Assembly (NCBI GenBank): GCA_001839685.1
Contig: MLAK01001037.1
Span: 166,747 to 183,548 of the forward strand
Reading direction: 5' to 3'
Length of the DNA stretch: 16,802 bases
From: Tritrichomonas foetus
Lineage: Eukaryota > Parabasalia > Tritrichomonadida > Tritrichomonadidae
The translations under genes and the position numbers were made by a program. The first letter of the stretch is position 1. Each line of letters begins with the position of its first letter. Under the pieces are notes generated by a model. The model was not told the origin of the DNA. It was given only the letters and a program-made list of their open reading frames with translations, and ran no database searches. Shown here in pieces: positions 1-7,653 of this stretch.

Positions 1-144
1 TCCTTGATTTCATTATTCATTTACTTCATTATTCCTTGATTCCTTTATTAATTTGCTTCATTATTCCTTGATTTCATTATTCCTTGAATTACTTAATCCT
101 TGATTTCATTATTCATTTACTTCATTATTTATTTGATTCGTTAG
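1..144. repeat. degenerate 16-bp tandem repeat (about 9 copies)
   Basis: The first 144 bases divide cleanly into nine 16-base units. They alternate between forms like TCCTTGATTTCATTAT and TCATTTACTTCATTAT, with point differences between copies. Bases 1-33 recur exactly at 97-129, a spacing of six units, which suggests a higher-order repeat. The array probably continues to the left of the window. No open frame or other function is visible. The divergence between copies implies an older array than the one at the right end of the window. Confidence 0.85.
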
Positions 145-785
145 TTTTTATTCCTTTATTTCGTTCCTTCTTTTTTTTTTATTATTATTATTCATAAATA
201 GAAATATTGAGACCAAAGACATATAGTATTTATAAGGCTCGGAATCCGAAATATATATACAATATCACCCATTTCCCAATCGAATAAGGCAAAACAGTCA
301 AAATAATGTTTTTCTCACCACAAAATATGCACTATAGTGGCAGAAAATAAACAAAAATAATATCTCCATGTGGAATTAAATCCAGAAAAAGGAAAAAGAA
401 CTTGATTAAATTAAAAAAAAAAATAGGTCGAGAAAAAAATTTACTATGAATAAGAAAATTGTTTAAAATTTATTTAAACGGTACATCCACAATAAAGATA
501 AAATTTTGGTATCGGATCTTTGGGTATAAATGTCTATTTGTAAACAACAAAATAATCATTTGTTTTCACATTTGTAATTTGGTTGCTTGTTGGAATTGAG
601 ATAATCGCTTCTTTTGTTTCGCCTGTATGTTTTTGAAACGGGGAAAACTTCGTCCAGATCACTGACTTTAACTTTTTCCTATAATAAGGAATAGTATTCA
701 AAACATATTTTTTAGACAATTCAAAATCTCAAAAATGATATTGAAAACGCTCCACATGAAGCAACTTTTTCTTTTATATAATAAT
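145..785. other. AT-rich spacer with no convincing gene
   Basis: This stretch follows the 16-bp array and contains poly-T and ATT runs near 170-192. It also has small palindromes: TCGGAATCCGA at 239-249 and CACTATAGTG at 330-339. A minus-strand frame is open from about 728 down to a TAG at 534-536 and stays open in the same frame to a TAA at 474-476. It has no ATG near its upper end. Open stretches of this length are expected by chance at this base composition, so I do not call it a gene. Confidence 0.6.
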
Positions 786-925
786 TACTCCCCTTCACAA
801 AGGTTGAAATAATTGACCTTCGTGTGGAATTCCCATGGGGAATCTGGTACAATCCTACTCCCCTTCACAAAGGTTGAAATAATTGACCTTCGTGTGGAAT
901 TCCCATGGGGAATCTGGTACAATCC
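786..925. repeat. perfect 70-bp direct tandem duplication
   Basis: Bases 786-855 and 856-925 are identical 70-mers with no spacer. The block is more GC-rich than its surroundings and ends 70 bp before the coiled-coil gene's ATG. Each copy contains the stem-loop ATTCCC-ATG-GGGAAT (6-bp stem, 3-nt loop). Each also has an imperfect inverted repeat pairing CACAAAGGT with ACCTTCGTG. On the minus strand both copies are open, in different frames because 70 is not a multiple of 3. It could be a recent slippage or recombination duplication, or a duplicated upstream regulatory block. No third copy was seen in the window. Confidence 0.95.
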
Positions 926-953
926 ATAAAAATATAATATAAATTTGAAAACA

Positions 954-958
954 TCATT
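954..958 (+). promoter_or_regulatory. possible initiator (TCATT)
   Basis: TCATT matches the trichomonad initiator consensus TCA(Y)(W), with the A of TCA 40 nt before the ATG at 996. The word is short and common in AT-rich DNA, so one site alone is weak evidence. Similar words stand 8 to 25 nt before three other genes here. Confidence 0.3.
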
Positions 959-995
959 TTTCAATACTTTACATTCCCAATATCGAATTAAATAA

Positions 996-2183
996 ATGGC
1001 TGAAAAAGAAAACGAATACGAAGGACCCGCTGTTAGCAACGAATTGCGAGAAAAACAAGCAAAACGTTTCATCAATTTTTATACTGACGATAGCTTCTCA
1101 GAAGTGAAATACGAGCAAGTTAAAGAAAAACTTGATTTGGTATTAACGAAGCCAATCAACTTAATTTCTTCGATCGTCGCAGAAGAAGAAGGTGTTGGAG
1201 AAGAAGAAATCAAATCAATTGTTTTCCCGCCTCTTCAGAGCCTCGCCACACAAATTTACGAAAGAAAACAATCCGGCGAAAACTCAAAAGAAATCGCTAA
1301 AATGAAGGAACAAATCGAAACTCTAACAAAAGAACTAGAAGAAGTAAAAGCAGCGAAAGAAAAACGCGACGCCGAATTCGAAGCAATTTTAAATAGCTTA
1401 ACGACTCAATGCGAGAAAAGCCCAAACGGAAAAGTTCAAGGACTCACTGGCGCTATCAAATCAGCTACAGATGATCGACCAAGATTGATCGAGACCGTTA
1501 TCGTCACATTAAATAATGATATCAAGCAAAAAGCGTCAGTCGAAAAAGTATCAACTTCAAAAATCAACGACCTTGAAAAGTTGATTTTCCACTTGAAAGC
1601 GTCCAATTCTCAACTTCAATCAGATATCGAAAAAACCAAAAAGAGATACGAAGCAAATCTCGAAGAAGCTAGAGCCGACTATGAAAGAAAAATCGAAGTA
1701 TTACAACTCGAAAACTCACAAAACGAAGGTTTCCTGAACTTTAGAGAAGCTTTGAATAAAGCCAAACAAGATATGATGGACCAAATATCCCAACAAAAAG
1801 CTAAAACCGTTGTCATGGATTCACCAGCAAAAGATGATTCAGCTAAACGCGAAATGAATGAAAAGTTGGATACAATGATGGCCAAGATCGAAGAATCACA
1901 ACGTAAGAACGAATTATTCGAAGAATGCCTTCGAAGTCTCCAAAACACACTTTCTACTGTTGATGGTGAAACATTAAGCACATCTCTCGACTTTGCTGAA
2001 CGCACAAAATCGATCCAAAAGAGACTTATGAACCTTGAAGAGAAGAGTCAGAAACTACAGCAGATCATCACAAGTTCCGAAACAGTCGTAGCTGACATTG
2101 AAGCATTTTTGAAGATTGAAAACACATCAGATTCTCTTCCTGCGAGAATCAGCAGGATTAGGGACCAGCTGCGAGCCGCGTGA
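996..2183 (+). CDS. coiled-coil protein of unknown function
   Basis: The frame encodes 395 residues, starting at ATG and ending in TGA, and I do not recognise a family. It is strongly charged and helical. Heptad-like, Glu/Lys-rich stretches lie at roughly residues 95-135, 185-265, 283-312 and 335-370. Between about 145 and 180 is a less charged segment that breaks the coil. The N-terminal 90 residues look like a small helical region, with an acidic loop (EEEGVGEEE) at about 63-71. There is no signal peptide, membrane span or catalytic motif, so the protein is probably cytosolic or cytoskeletal, as many trichomonad coiled-coil proteins are thought to be. Its codon use favours C- or G-ending codons more than the flanking spacers do, consistent with an expressed gene. 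The 70-bp duplication upstream may affect its expression. It is convergent with the DnaJ gene. Confidence 0.85.
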   Translation: MAEKENEYEGPAVSNELREKQAKRFINFYTDDSFSEVKYEQVKEKLDLVLTKPINLISSIVAEEEGVGEEEIKSIVFPPLQSLATQIYERKQSGENSKEIAKMKEQIETLTKELEEVKAAKEKRDAEFEAILNSLTTQCEKSPNGKVQGLTGAIKSATDDRPRLIETVIVTLNNDIKQKASVEKVSTSKINDLEKLIFHLKASNSQLQSDIEKTKKRYEANLEEARADYERKIEVLQLENSQNEGFLNFREALNKAKQDMMDQISQQKAKTVVMDSPAKDDSAKREMNEKLDTMMAKIEESQRKNELFEECLRSLQNTLSTVDGETLSTSLDFAERTKSIQKRLMNLEEKSQKLQQIITSSETVVADIEAFLKIENTSDSLPARISRIRDQLRAA

Positions 2184-2723
2184 TTTCATAATTAAATATG
2201 GTGTTAATTTCGAATTCTTATCATTTCTTTTTATTTTCGCGAATCTTTATTGCATTATTTCTTTGTATCTTTGTTAAATCTGAATAAAATTCTCGACTTT
2301 TCTCATGTCAATCAAAAATATTTGTTCAGCCTGATGTTCAAAATGGTATTCATTTTCCTTCATTCTATCCAAAATCACTTCTCAATCAATAGATTGATAA
2401 TATTCTTTTTCAATCACTGATTTCTTTCAGATAATTACGAACAATACAGTCTTATAAGAAACTTAGAAACTCTAACATAGAGACAAGAATAAAAAGAATG
2501 TCTTTCCTTCAATGCATCCCATTAAATTGTAAGATTATCCATACTAGAAACACTTTCGAGAAACATAAATATAATTATAAATTCACTCTTTTCGTTTTAG
2601 TAAAAATTCGAAGAAAAAAAAAATGCAGTTTGTTTCAATCAAAGTTATTAGTAATATTCATTATATGTGTTTGTTTTCATTTTTTGTTTGGATTATCAAA
2701 TTCAATCAAACCTCACTCGCCTT
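2184..2723. other. spacer between convergent genes (3' regions)
   Basis: This 540-bp spacer separates the 3' ends of the coiled-coil gene (+) and the DnaJ gene (-). It contains TAATTAAATA and GAATAAAATTC shortly after the first gene's stop, which could serve in 3' end formation. There is also a small inverted repeat, ATCAATAGATTGAT, around 2386-2400. A plus-strand frame opens at 2498 and runs antisense into the DnaJ 3' end. Its product would be low-complexity and hydrophobic, so I treat it as chance. Confidence 0.6.
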
Positions 2724-3665
2724 CTATTTTTTTGTATCAAGTGCGTTTGCAACTCTTTCTCTCTGTTCGGTAGAAAGGGATTTCGGCCATTTAAGTGATG
2801 TGTGAACGATAAGATCACCATATTCTCCTGGGTAAAGGTATTTTGGTAATCCTTTTTGTGGGATAGTGAGGAGTTTTCCGCAGCCGAGTGGTTCCTTTGA
2901 CTCGACAATGAGTTCAGATCCATCAATAAATGTGAAAGTTCTTTGGAAGCCAAGAAGTGCTTCTTTTAATGTCAATTCTATGCTCATGTGAAGGTTAGCA
3001 CCATCTCTTCTAAAGAGTGGATGTGGTTTGCTGATGATTTCTACTTCGATATCGCTTGGTGCATTCATTTCTGTTGTATCACCTGCATTCTTGAAAAGTA
3101 CAACTGTTCCTTCATCTGATCCTTTTTCAACAAAAAGTGACAAGGTGACGTTTTCTCTAATGGTTGGGCGGCCGTGGCACTTAGCGCAGAAGAAGCCGGC
3201 TTGCGGGCACCTGCACATGTTGCGGCGAGTGACAAGGAATTTGTAATGGCTCGATGTGTAGAAGTCGACTAAATCAACTGGGAAAACAATACGATATGTC
3301 TTTCCTTTCTTGCGAACAATAGCGGCACTGTTATCGGGGGAATCTGATCGTGTCAAACCGAGGATATCATTAAGTTCGTTCTTAGGGGATTCGTAAAGAT
3401 GGAGTCCTTGTTCACCATATAAATCATAAACACGGCGCTTCTGTGGATCCTTTAAAGCGGCATAAGCATCGTTGATATTTGTGAAAAGCTCGGCTGCTTT
3501 GGCATTGCCTTTGTTCTTGTCTGGATGATATTTTCTTGATAATTTCTGAAAACTGCGATCAATTTCACGCTCGGTGCAGTCATGTTTCAATCCTAAGACG
3601 TGGTAAAAATCACGGTTGCCATCCCCGTGAATTAATGAGAGGGTAAAGAGAAGTGACCAAAACAT
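2724..3665 (-). CDS. ER-type DnaJ (HSP40) co-chaperone, ERdj3/DNAJB11-like
   Basis: The 313-residue protein begins with a short hydrophobic segment (residues 1-12, FWSLLFTLSLI) that looks like a secretory signal. A complete J-domain follows at about 19-83: DFYHVLGL at 19-26, HPD at 47-49, and the helix III/IV hallmark ending in YDLYG at 80-84. It would stimulate the ATPase of an ER-lumen Hsp70. There is no Gly/Phe-rich linker. A reduced cysteine module, C151-x-C153 and C160-x-x-C163, replaces the four CxxCxGxG zinc motifs of classical DnaJ. This CxC/CxxC pattern is typical of ERdj3. The C-terminal substrate-binding domains (about 120-310) keep typical features: HPLFRRDGANLHM, LKEALLGF, and a PKSLSTEQRERV-like end. 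The C-terminus is not HDEL/KDEL. The ATG lies 8 nt after a TCATT initiator-like word. Confidence 0.9.
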   Translation of the reverse strand: MFWSLLFTLSLIHGDGNRDFYHVLGLKHDCTEREIDRSFQKLSRKYHPDKNKGNAKAAELFTNINDAYAALKDPQKRRVYDLYGEQGLHLYESPKNELNDILGLTRSDSPDNSAAIVRKKGKTYRIVFPVDLVDFYTSSHYKFLVTRRNMCRCPQAGFFCAKCHGRPTIRENVTLSLFVEKGSDEGTVVLFKNAGDTTEMNAPSDIEVEIISKPHPLFRRDGANLHMSIELTLKEALLGFQRTFTFIDGSELIVESKEPLGCGKLLTIPQKGLPKYLYPGEYGDLIVHTSLKWPKSLSTEQRERVANALDTKK

Positions 3666-3670
3666 TTTTA

Positions 3671-3675
3671 AATGA
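3671..3675 (-). promoter_or_regulatory. initiator-like TCATT before the DnaJ gene
   Basis: Read on the minus strand this is TCATT, with its A 8 nt before the DnaJ ATG. The spacing and sequence match the trichomonad Inr, where 5' UTRs are very short. It supports the start at 3665. Confidence 0.4.
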
Positions 3676-3683
3676 AAATGTTA

Positions 3684-3697
3684 TATTTGGCCAAATA
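3684..3697. promoter_or_regulatory. 14-bp perfect palindrome TATTTGGCCAAATA near the DnaJ start
   Basis: TATTTGG/CCAAATA is a perfect two-fold symmetric site beginning 19 bp upstream of the DnaJ ATG. Its right half and the following A-run (TGGCCAAATAAAAAA) recur at 3806-3820 without the left half. The symmetry suggests a site for a dimeric DNA-binding protein. The factor is unknown, and an AT-rich palindrome may arise by chance, though the GGCC core makes that less likely. Confidence 0.35.
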
Positions 3698-4216
3698 AAA
3701 AAAATCAATATTTTTCATAGCAAGGAGGAATAGATAATCAGGTAAAAATCAACATTCTTCTTGAACATGAGAATTTAAAGAGAAGAAATCGAAAAAAATG
3801 GAATCTGGCCAAATAAAAAATATGGTGATATTTTTTCTTTTCATTTCATGGAGGATTCCAAAGAAATTAGTTATAGCCTTAAATTTCTTGAATATCATTG
3901 AACTTAGTGAAAACAAAATCTTGTTGAAATTAAATAAGCTATAATTTCCAAATTCATTTAAAAAAAGCATTATTATTATATCTATATAAACAAGTATGGA
4001 ACACTACTCATTCATTCAAGTGATTTAAGATATCTACTAATTTTGGCAAATGCTTATATTTCGATATTTCTTTACTGACCGTTCTAACTTGGTCGAGTAG
4101 GTATTACTTTTAATAACATTCTCATGCATATACATAAAAATCTATAAAATTTCGGGAAAGTAAAAAAGACCATTTTTAAAAATACAAATTTGAAAGCTAG
4201 TTTTTTCAGACCCCAC

Positions 4217-4251
4217 TGGCCTGAGTATCTGGCAGATACCTGCCATGGCCA
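4217..4251. repeat. nested inverted repeats (hairpin)
   Basis: Outer arms TGGCC (4217-4221) and GGCCA (4247-4251) enclose inner arms TGGCAG (4230-4235) and CTGCCA (4240-4245), with a 4-nt loop. An alternative overlapping hairpin, GTATCT-GGC-AGATAC, uses bases between the arms. The segment is clearly more GC-rich than its surroundings. Function unknown. Confidence 0.6.
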
Positions 4252-4362
4252 ATTTACTGCCAACAAGCTTTTATCGTGCAAGCTCAAAAAATCCGCTTTG
4301 GACATCGATAAAAATCACTGACCTGATTGAGCCTTAACAAATCATATATATATGTATATTGG

Positions 4363-4405
4363 TACTAAGCCAGTCCTACTAGCATAAATAAATAACGGCT
4401 TAGTA
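4363..4405. repeat. 9-bp inverted repeat TACTAAGCC/GGCTTAGTA
   Basis: TACTAAGCC at 4363-4371 is matched exactly by its reverse complement at 4397-4405, with a 25-nt AT-rich loop. It lies downstream of the C2-like gene on that gene's strand, so a role in 3' processing is possible but unproven. Confidence 0.6.
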
Positions 4406-4539
4406 TATTTTCACAAAATTTTTGGCATCATAAAATTATTCACAATTTTAAATGCTTTCAGCTTTTTGATATGTTCTATGCTACATAGAACAAGATTCAT
4501 GCAGTTAAAATTAAACAACTTTCTGTCAAATTCATGAAT

Positions 4540-5031
4540 TCACGAATGAGATGTAAAATATTGTGGCTGTGCCATTGGATACCCATTTGGCGCAGCTTGC
4601 TGATATCCTGGGTAGGAACTATACTGCGCTGGCGATGGCACGATCGCCGAAAGTGTTGCTGTGAGTGATAATTTTGCGGCGATTATTGCTGTGTTCTTTG
4701 AATTCATAATCGGAAAGGCGAACTTCTTTGGATATCCAACCGGCAAGCCTTTGATGCTAACTTTTGAATTCCCAAGCAAGACGATCTGTTTTGTTTTCTG
4801 ATTTGTTGTGCATAAATTGACGAAAAGATAGGCGCCTGAAAGATCGGGAAGCGAAATAATTAATCTGAAGCCATAATTCCAAACGGGGCTCGATGGCTTA
4901 ACTTGTGGCGTCTGGCAATTATGGTTATTTCCATCTGCTTTGAAAATAAGCCAGAGTGGACTTTTTAAACTTTGAATGTCGGGAGAAAGGTCGGCGGAAT
5001 TAACCATAATATCGAGGATGTATTGCGACAT
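4540..5031 (-). CDS. small C2-domain-like protein with Pro/Tyr/Gln-rich tail
   Basis: The 163-residue frame is read from the ATG at 5031. The frame stays open upstream to a GTG at 5070, but that is an unlikely eukaryotic start, and a TCACA initiator-like word stands 25 nt before the ATG. Residues 3-130 have a beta-rich, C2-like pattern: opening strand YILDIMVNSADL, the SSPVWNYGFRLII motif at about 47-59 (C2 proteins usually show xPxWnexFxF there), then LFVNLCT. Acidic calcium ligands at the usual loops are largely missing, so it may be calcium-independent or bind protein rather than lipid. The tail (about 133-158) is rich in P, Y, G, Q and A (YPGYQ, GYPMAQPQY), as seen in other protist C2 and annexin-like proteins. 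The fold assignment is tentative. Confidence 0.6.
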   Translation of the reverse strand: MSQYILDIMVNSADLSPDIQSLKSPLWLIFKADGNNHNCQTPQVKPSSPVWNYGFRLIISLPDLSGAYLFVNLCTTNQKTKQIVLLGNSKVSIKGLPVGYPKKFAFPIMNSKNTAIIAAKLSLTATLSAIVPSPAQYSSYPGYQQAAPNGYPMAQPQYFTSHS

Positions 5032-5617
5032 ATTTCGAACAGGAAAGAATTTATGTGAATTTTTAGGCACAGAAAAAATTCCTTCTCAAAATCTCACAGA
5101 ATTCATACAGTTTGACCAAAAAGAATATGAAAAAGTTAGAAATTTTACAGAGTTGAATATATTCAAATCTGTAAAATTGTCAAAAGATTGAAAAGGAACT
5201 GTGAAACAGAAGCTGATCGATTCACAAAATGATGATCAATTCACCAGAGCGATAATCAAAGTCGTTTGTTAAATCTAATGTTAGAATAAACGAACTATAC
5301 GTAAATTATAAATACTCAACAATTATCCCAGAATAGTAAAAGAAATTATTATTTTAATTTACAATTAGAGATTAATGGCTAGTTTTTCCTAAGAAATAAG
5401 GATTTCCTGTTCATTAAACATAGTACTTTATTCTCAAACTTTTATCCTTTTTTTGAGGAACTCGGTTTTTGGGATAAATCATTTGAATATGATTTTCCAA
5501 AAAATACTAATAGTATTCATCTGATAAATTATTTTTTAAAAATGAAATTTCATAAAAAGTCAATATTTAAATGAATCAAGAAGATGGAAACTTCAAACAT
5601 TTTTATTCTATGTAAAA
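5032..5617. other. spacer between two minus-strand genes
   Basis: This holds the promoter of the C2-like gene and the 3' flank of the SEL1L-like gene. On the minus strand, AATAAA (5607-5602) follows the SEL1L-like stop by 10 bp and may be a polyadenylation-type signal. On the plus strand one frame is open from 4976 to a TGA at 5189-5191 and again to a TAA at 5270-5272. It overlaps the C2-like gene antisense and is not called. The remainder is AT-rich with nothing recognised. Confidence 0.5.
5054..5058 (-). promoter_or_regulatory. initiator-like TCACA before the C2-like gene
   Basis: Read on the minus strand this is TCACA, matching TCA(Y)(W), with its A 25 nt before the ATG at 5031. It falls inside the reading frame if the GTG at 5070 were used, so it favours the shorter protein. 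Confidence 0.35.
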
Positions 5618-7336
5618 TTAAGGTAGAGCCATATCTAATCTAATTATGAGTAGGAAAATTAGCAACATAGCGAGTACAATGATTATTGTGTTGTGAAATA
5701 TTGAATAAATTAAGCATTTTATCTGATCTTTTTCTTCATTTAAAACTTCTCCTTTCAAATATTTCCCTACACCCTTTACATTCACAACAATTTCCAAAAC
5801 TTTTGAAGCAAAAGGAATATCCAAATGCATTTGATTGAGCCTTTTCATCCATTGACGAGCATCATGATAATCAGACTTTAAAACTATCCAGAAAATGGAT
5901 GAAACATCACCATTTTTGGCAGCACATAATCTTTTTAATGCTTCATTCCCAGTTATTTTGGGAATAATGTCTTCAATTTTAAACATTTCATCAGTCACAC
6001 TTGAAAATAGTCCCTTTTCATTAATTCCATCAATCCAGAAACTCGGTGTTAATCTCATTTCAATCATTTTAAGAAGTGCTACTTTTGAACCCTTTTCTAC
6101 ATATTTATTATAAATTTCGGTCAATGGACAAATCTCAATAAGATCTCTTAGCATTTTTAATGCTTCTGAGCAATCTTCAGTGACACCATCACCACCAAGA
6201 AGCTGAGATGCAGCAGATAACATCGATGGACAATAACCAGCTATAGCAGATTTCGAAAATAATGTATAGCTATTTGTAGCACTTCTTGGTATTCCGTAAT
6301 ACCCTAAATAAGTGAAATCACCAAGTTTTTTCATTGCTGGAGGATACCAACCAGACAAATATTTCAAATCCAACAAAACATGGTTAGATCGAAAGACTCC
6401 ATTAGTTGAAGATAAAAATATATCAGAAGCAAGAAGAGTTGCAGCTGGATCATTTTTTATTGTTTTTGGATCTAACATTGTGAAAATTTTATTTCGTGTT
6501 TTATTATTTAATTTTGAATTCATATAAATTAAAGATAATGGATAAACAGATCGATTAAAACCTTGTTTATATAAAGTTTTTAAAATATATTTGGCTTTTT
6601 TAACATGTTTTTGTGAAGGATAAGGCAAAGAAAGAATTTTTAATGCTTTTACATAACGTTTGAAAAAAATTGTGAAATTTTCATCTTTTGTGGAAACATC
6701 TTCATCTAAAATATAATCTAAAATTAATGGTTGAATCATATACATATCAATTAAATGCTTAGAAATGGCTAAAAGTGATTTTGTTGCAGTTGGACAGGAT
6801 TTTGGTCTTAAAAATCCAGTTTCATATTGAAACGATGATGTCAATATTGATTCAACATTGTTTGAACTGAAATCTGCTTCAACAATTGATTTAGGAACAT
6901 TTTTATAAATGTGTCGATGAAAAAAAGAGAGTTCTGAATTTGCTGAAGAATCATTTAATTCATTAACTCGAAGAAAATATGAATACGCCAAAGATAAATT
7001 TTCTGTTTGATTGTAAGAACCAAATTCATATATTCTCCCGAGAATTAAACATGCTTGTGAAATATTTTGTGATAAACAACGAGATTTTAATTTGTGAATA
7101 TATTTGTCAGGATTTTTCTGCTTGTTTAATCTTTTCAGATATTTAGTTGTTGTAAAGTTCATATTTTTATTAAAACTAAGTAAATCGTCAATAACTGATG
7201 TTTCATTATCAAAAGGATGAACAATTTCTAAAATGGGTGGAACAATTAAGTAGTTCTTATCATTTCTTTTCAATGAGTCTTTCCAAGGGGAATCAGAAAA
7301 CCATATATTACAAAAGAAAAATATTAAAAAACACAT
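5618..7336 (-). CDS. Sel1-repeat ER membrane protein, Hrd3/SEL1L-like ERAD factor
   Basis: The 572-residue protein has an N-terminal hydrophobic signal (about 1-13), a long lumenal-type region and a single C-terminal membrane span (about 548-566), followed by only about six residues. This is the topology of yeast Hrd3 and animal SEL1L, which recruit misfolded glycoproteins to the Hrd1 ubiquitin ligase. Sel1-like repeats are visible at about 94-128 (ACLILGRIYEFG then SLAYSYFLRV) and 334-400 (MKKLGDFTYLG, SYTLFSKSAIAG, then SEALKMLRDL). More degenerate helical pairs lie between. At least nine N-x-S/T sequons (for example N44, N60, N91, N109, N113, N128, N220, N261, N278) fit exposure to the ER lumen. 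The repeats are too diverged for certainty, and another Sel1-like membrane protein is possible. It is divergent from RRP12 with a 317-bp shared upstream region. Confidence 0.7.
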   Translation of the reverse strand: MCFLIFFFCNIWFSDSPWKDSLKRNDKNYLIVPPILEIVHPFDNETSVIDDLLSFNKNMNFTTTKYLKRLNKQKNPDKYIHKLKSRCLSQNISQACLILGRIYEFGSYNQTENLSLAYSYFLRVNELNDSSANSELSFFHRHIYKNVPKSIVEADFSSNNVESILTSSFQYETGFLRPKSCPTATKSLLAISKHLIDMYMIQPLILDYILDEDVSTKDENFTIFFKRYVKALKILSLPYPSQKHVKKAKYILKTLYKQGFNRSVYPLSLIYMNSKLNNKTRNKIFTMLDPKTIKNDPAATLLASDIFLSSTNGVFRSNHVLLDLKYLSGWYPPAMKKLGDFTYLGYYGIPRSATNSYTLFSKSAIAGYCPSMLSAASQLLGGDGVTEDCSEALKMLRDLIEICPLTEIYNKYVEKGSKVALLKMIEMRLTPSFWIDGINEKGLFSSVTDEMFKIEDIIPKITGNEALKRLCAAKNGDVSSIFWIVLKSDYHDARQWMKRLNQMHLDIPFASKVLEIVVNVKGVGKYLKGEVLNEEKDQIKCLIYSIFHNTIIIVLAMLLIFLLIIRLDMALP

Positions 7337-7653
7337 AATTACATTTTTAAGAAACTAGTTAATAATATTTTGGTTAACCGTATATATATGAGAATAACGT
7401 TGATTTTCTTCATCCAAAGATGTTTATACTTGGTATCAGAGTTTAAATATTAATATCTTTATGATATATATCAACAAATTATAATTTTCATTTTTATATT
7501 CAAAGATATTTGTATAAATCCACTAAATTTTCGATTTCCTCTCAATTCATTATTCGACACTCATAATATTGCATAAAAATTTGACATGCCAATGATTTTT
7601 CGACGACCACGAGTTTTTTACTTTAATTTGATTTTTTTAGTTTAATTCGTAAT
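7337..7653. promoter_or_regulatory. shared upstream region of divergent SEL1L-like and RRP12 genes
   Basis: The 317-bp AT-rich region lies between two head-to-head start codons and must contain both promoters. No TCA(Y)(W) word lies close to the RRP12 ATG. On the SEL1L-like side the nearest is TCATA at 7391-7387, 53 nt upstream, which is rather far. T-rich tracts precede the RRP12 ATG. Confidence 0.5.

Larger units (their letters stand above)
3666..4539. other. AT-rich spacer with hairpins
   Basis: This is the upstream region of the DnaJ gene and the downstream region of the C2-like gene. It holds the GGCCAAATA elements near 3684 and 3806, and hairpin-forming sequences at 4217-4251 and 4363-4405. 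A minus-strand frame from an ATG at 4305 to 4084 could encode 73 residues, some rich in tryptophan and charged residues near its start. It matches nothing I recognise and its second half is low-complexity, so it is not called as a gene. Confidence 0.55.

Noticed and set aside
474..728. Minus-strand frame, open apart from one TAG at 534-536
   Set aside because: No ATG at its upper end, no recognised motif, and open stretches this long are expected by chance in AT-rich spacers.
785..1075. Minus-strand open frame through the 70-bp duplication into the coiled-coil gene
   Set aside because: It is antisense to the start of a well-supported gene, and its repeated part is explained by the duplication; no motif supports it.
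1679..2005. Minus-strand frame inside the coiled-coil gene
   Set aside because: Antisense shadow of the gene's biased codons.
2498..2773. Plus-strand 91-codon frame between convergent genes
   Set aside because: Low-complexity hydrophobic product that overlaps the DnaJ 3' end antisense; no support.
3749..3970. Minus-strand 73-codon frame rich in Phe, Ile and Lys
   Set aside because: Composition matches translated A/T-rich spacer rather than protein.
4084..4305. Minus-strand 73-codon ATG frame over the hairpins
   Set aside because: The first half has mixed composition but the second half is low-complexity, and no family is recognised; kept only as a comment.
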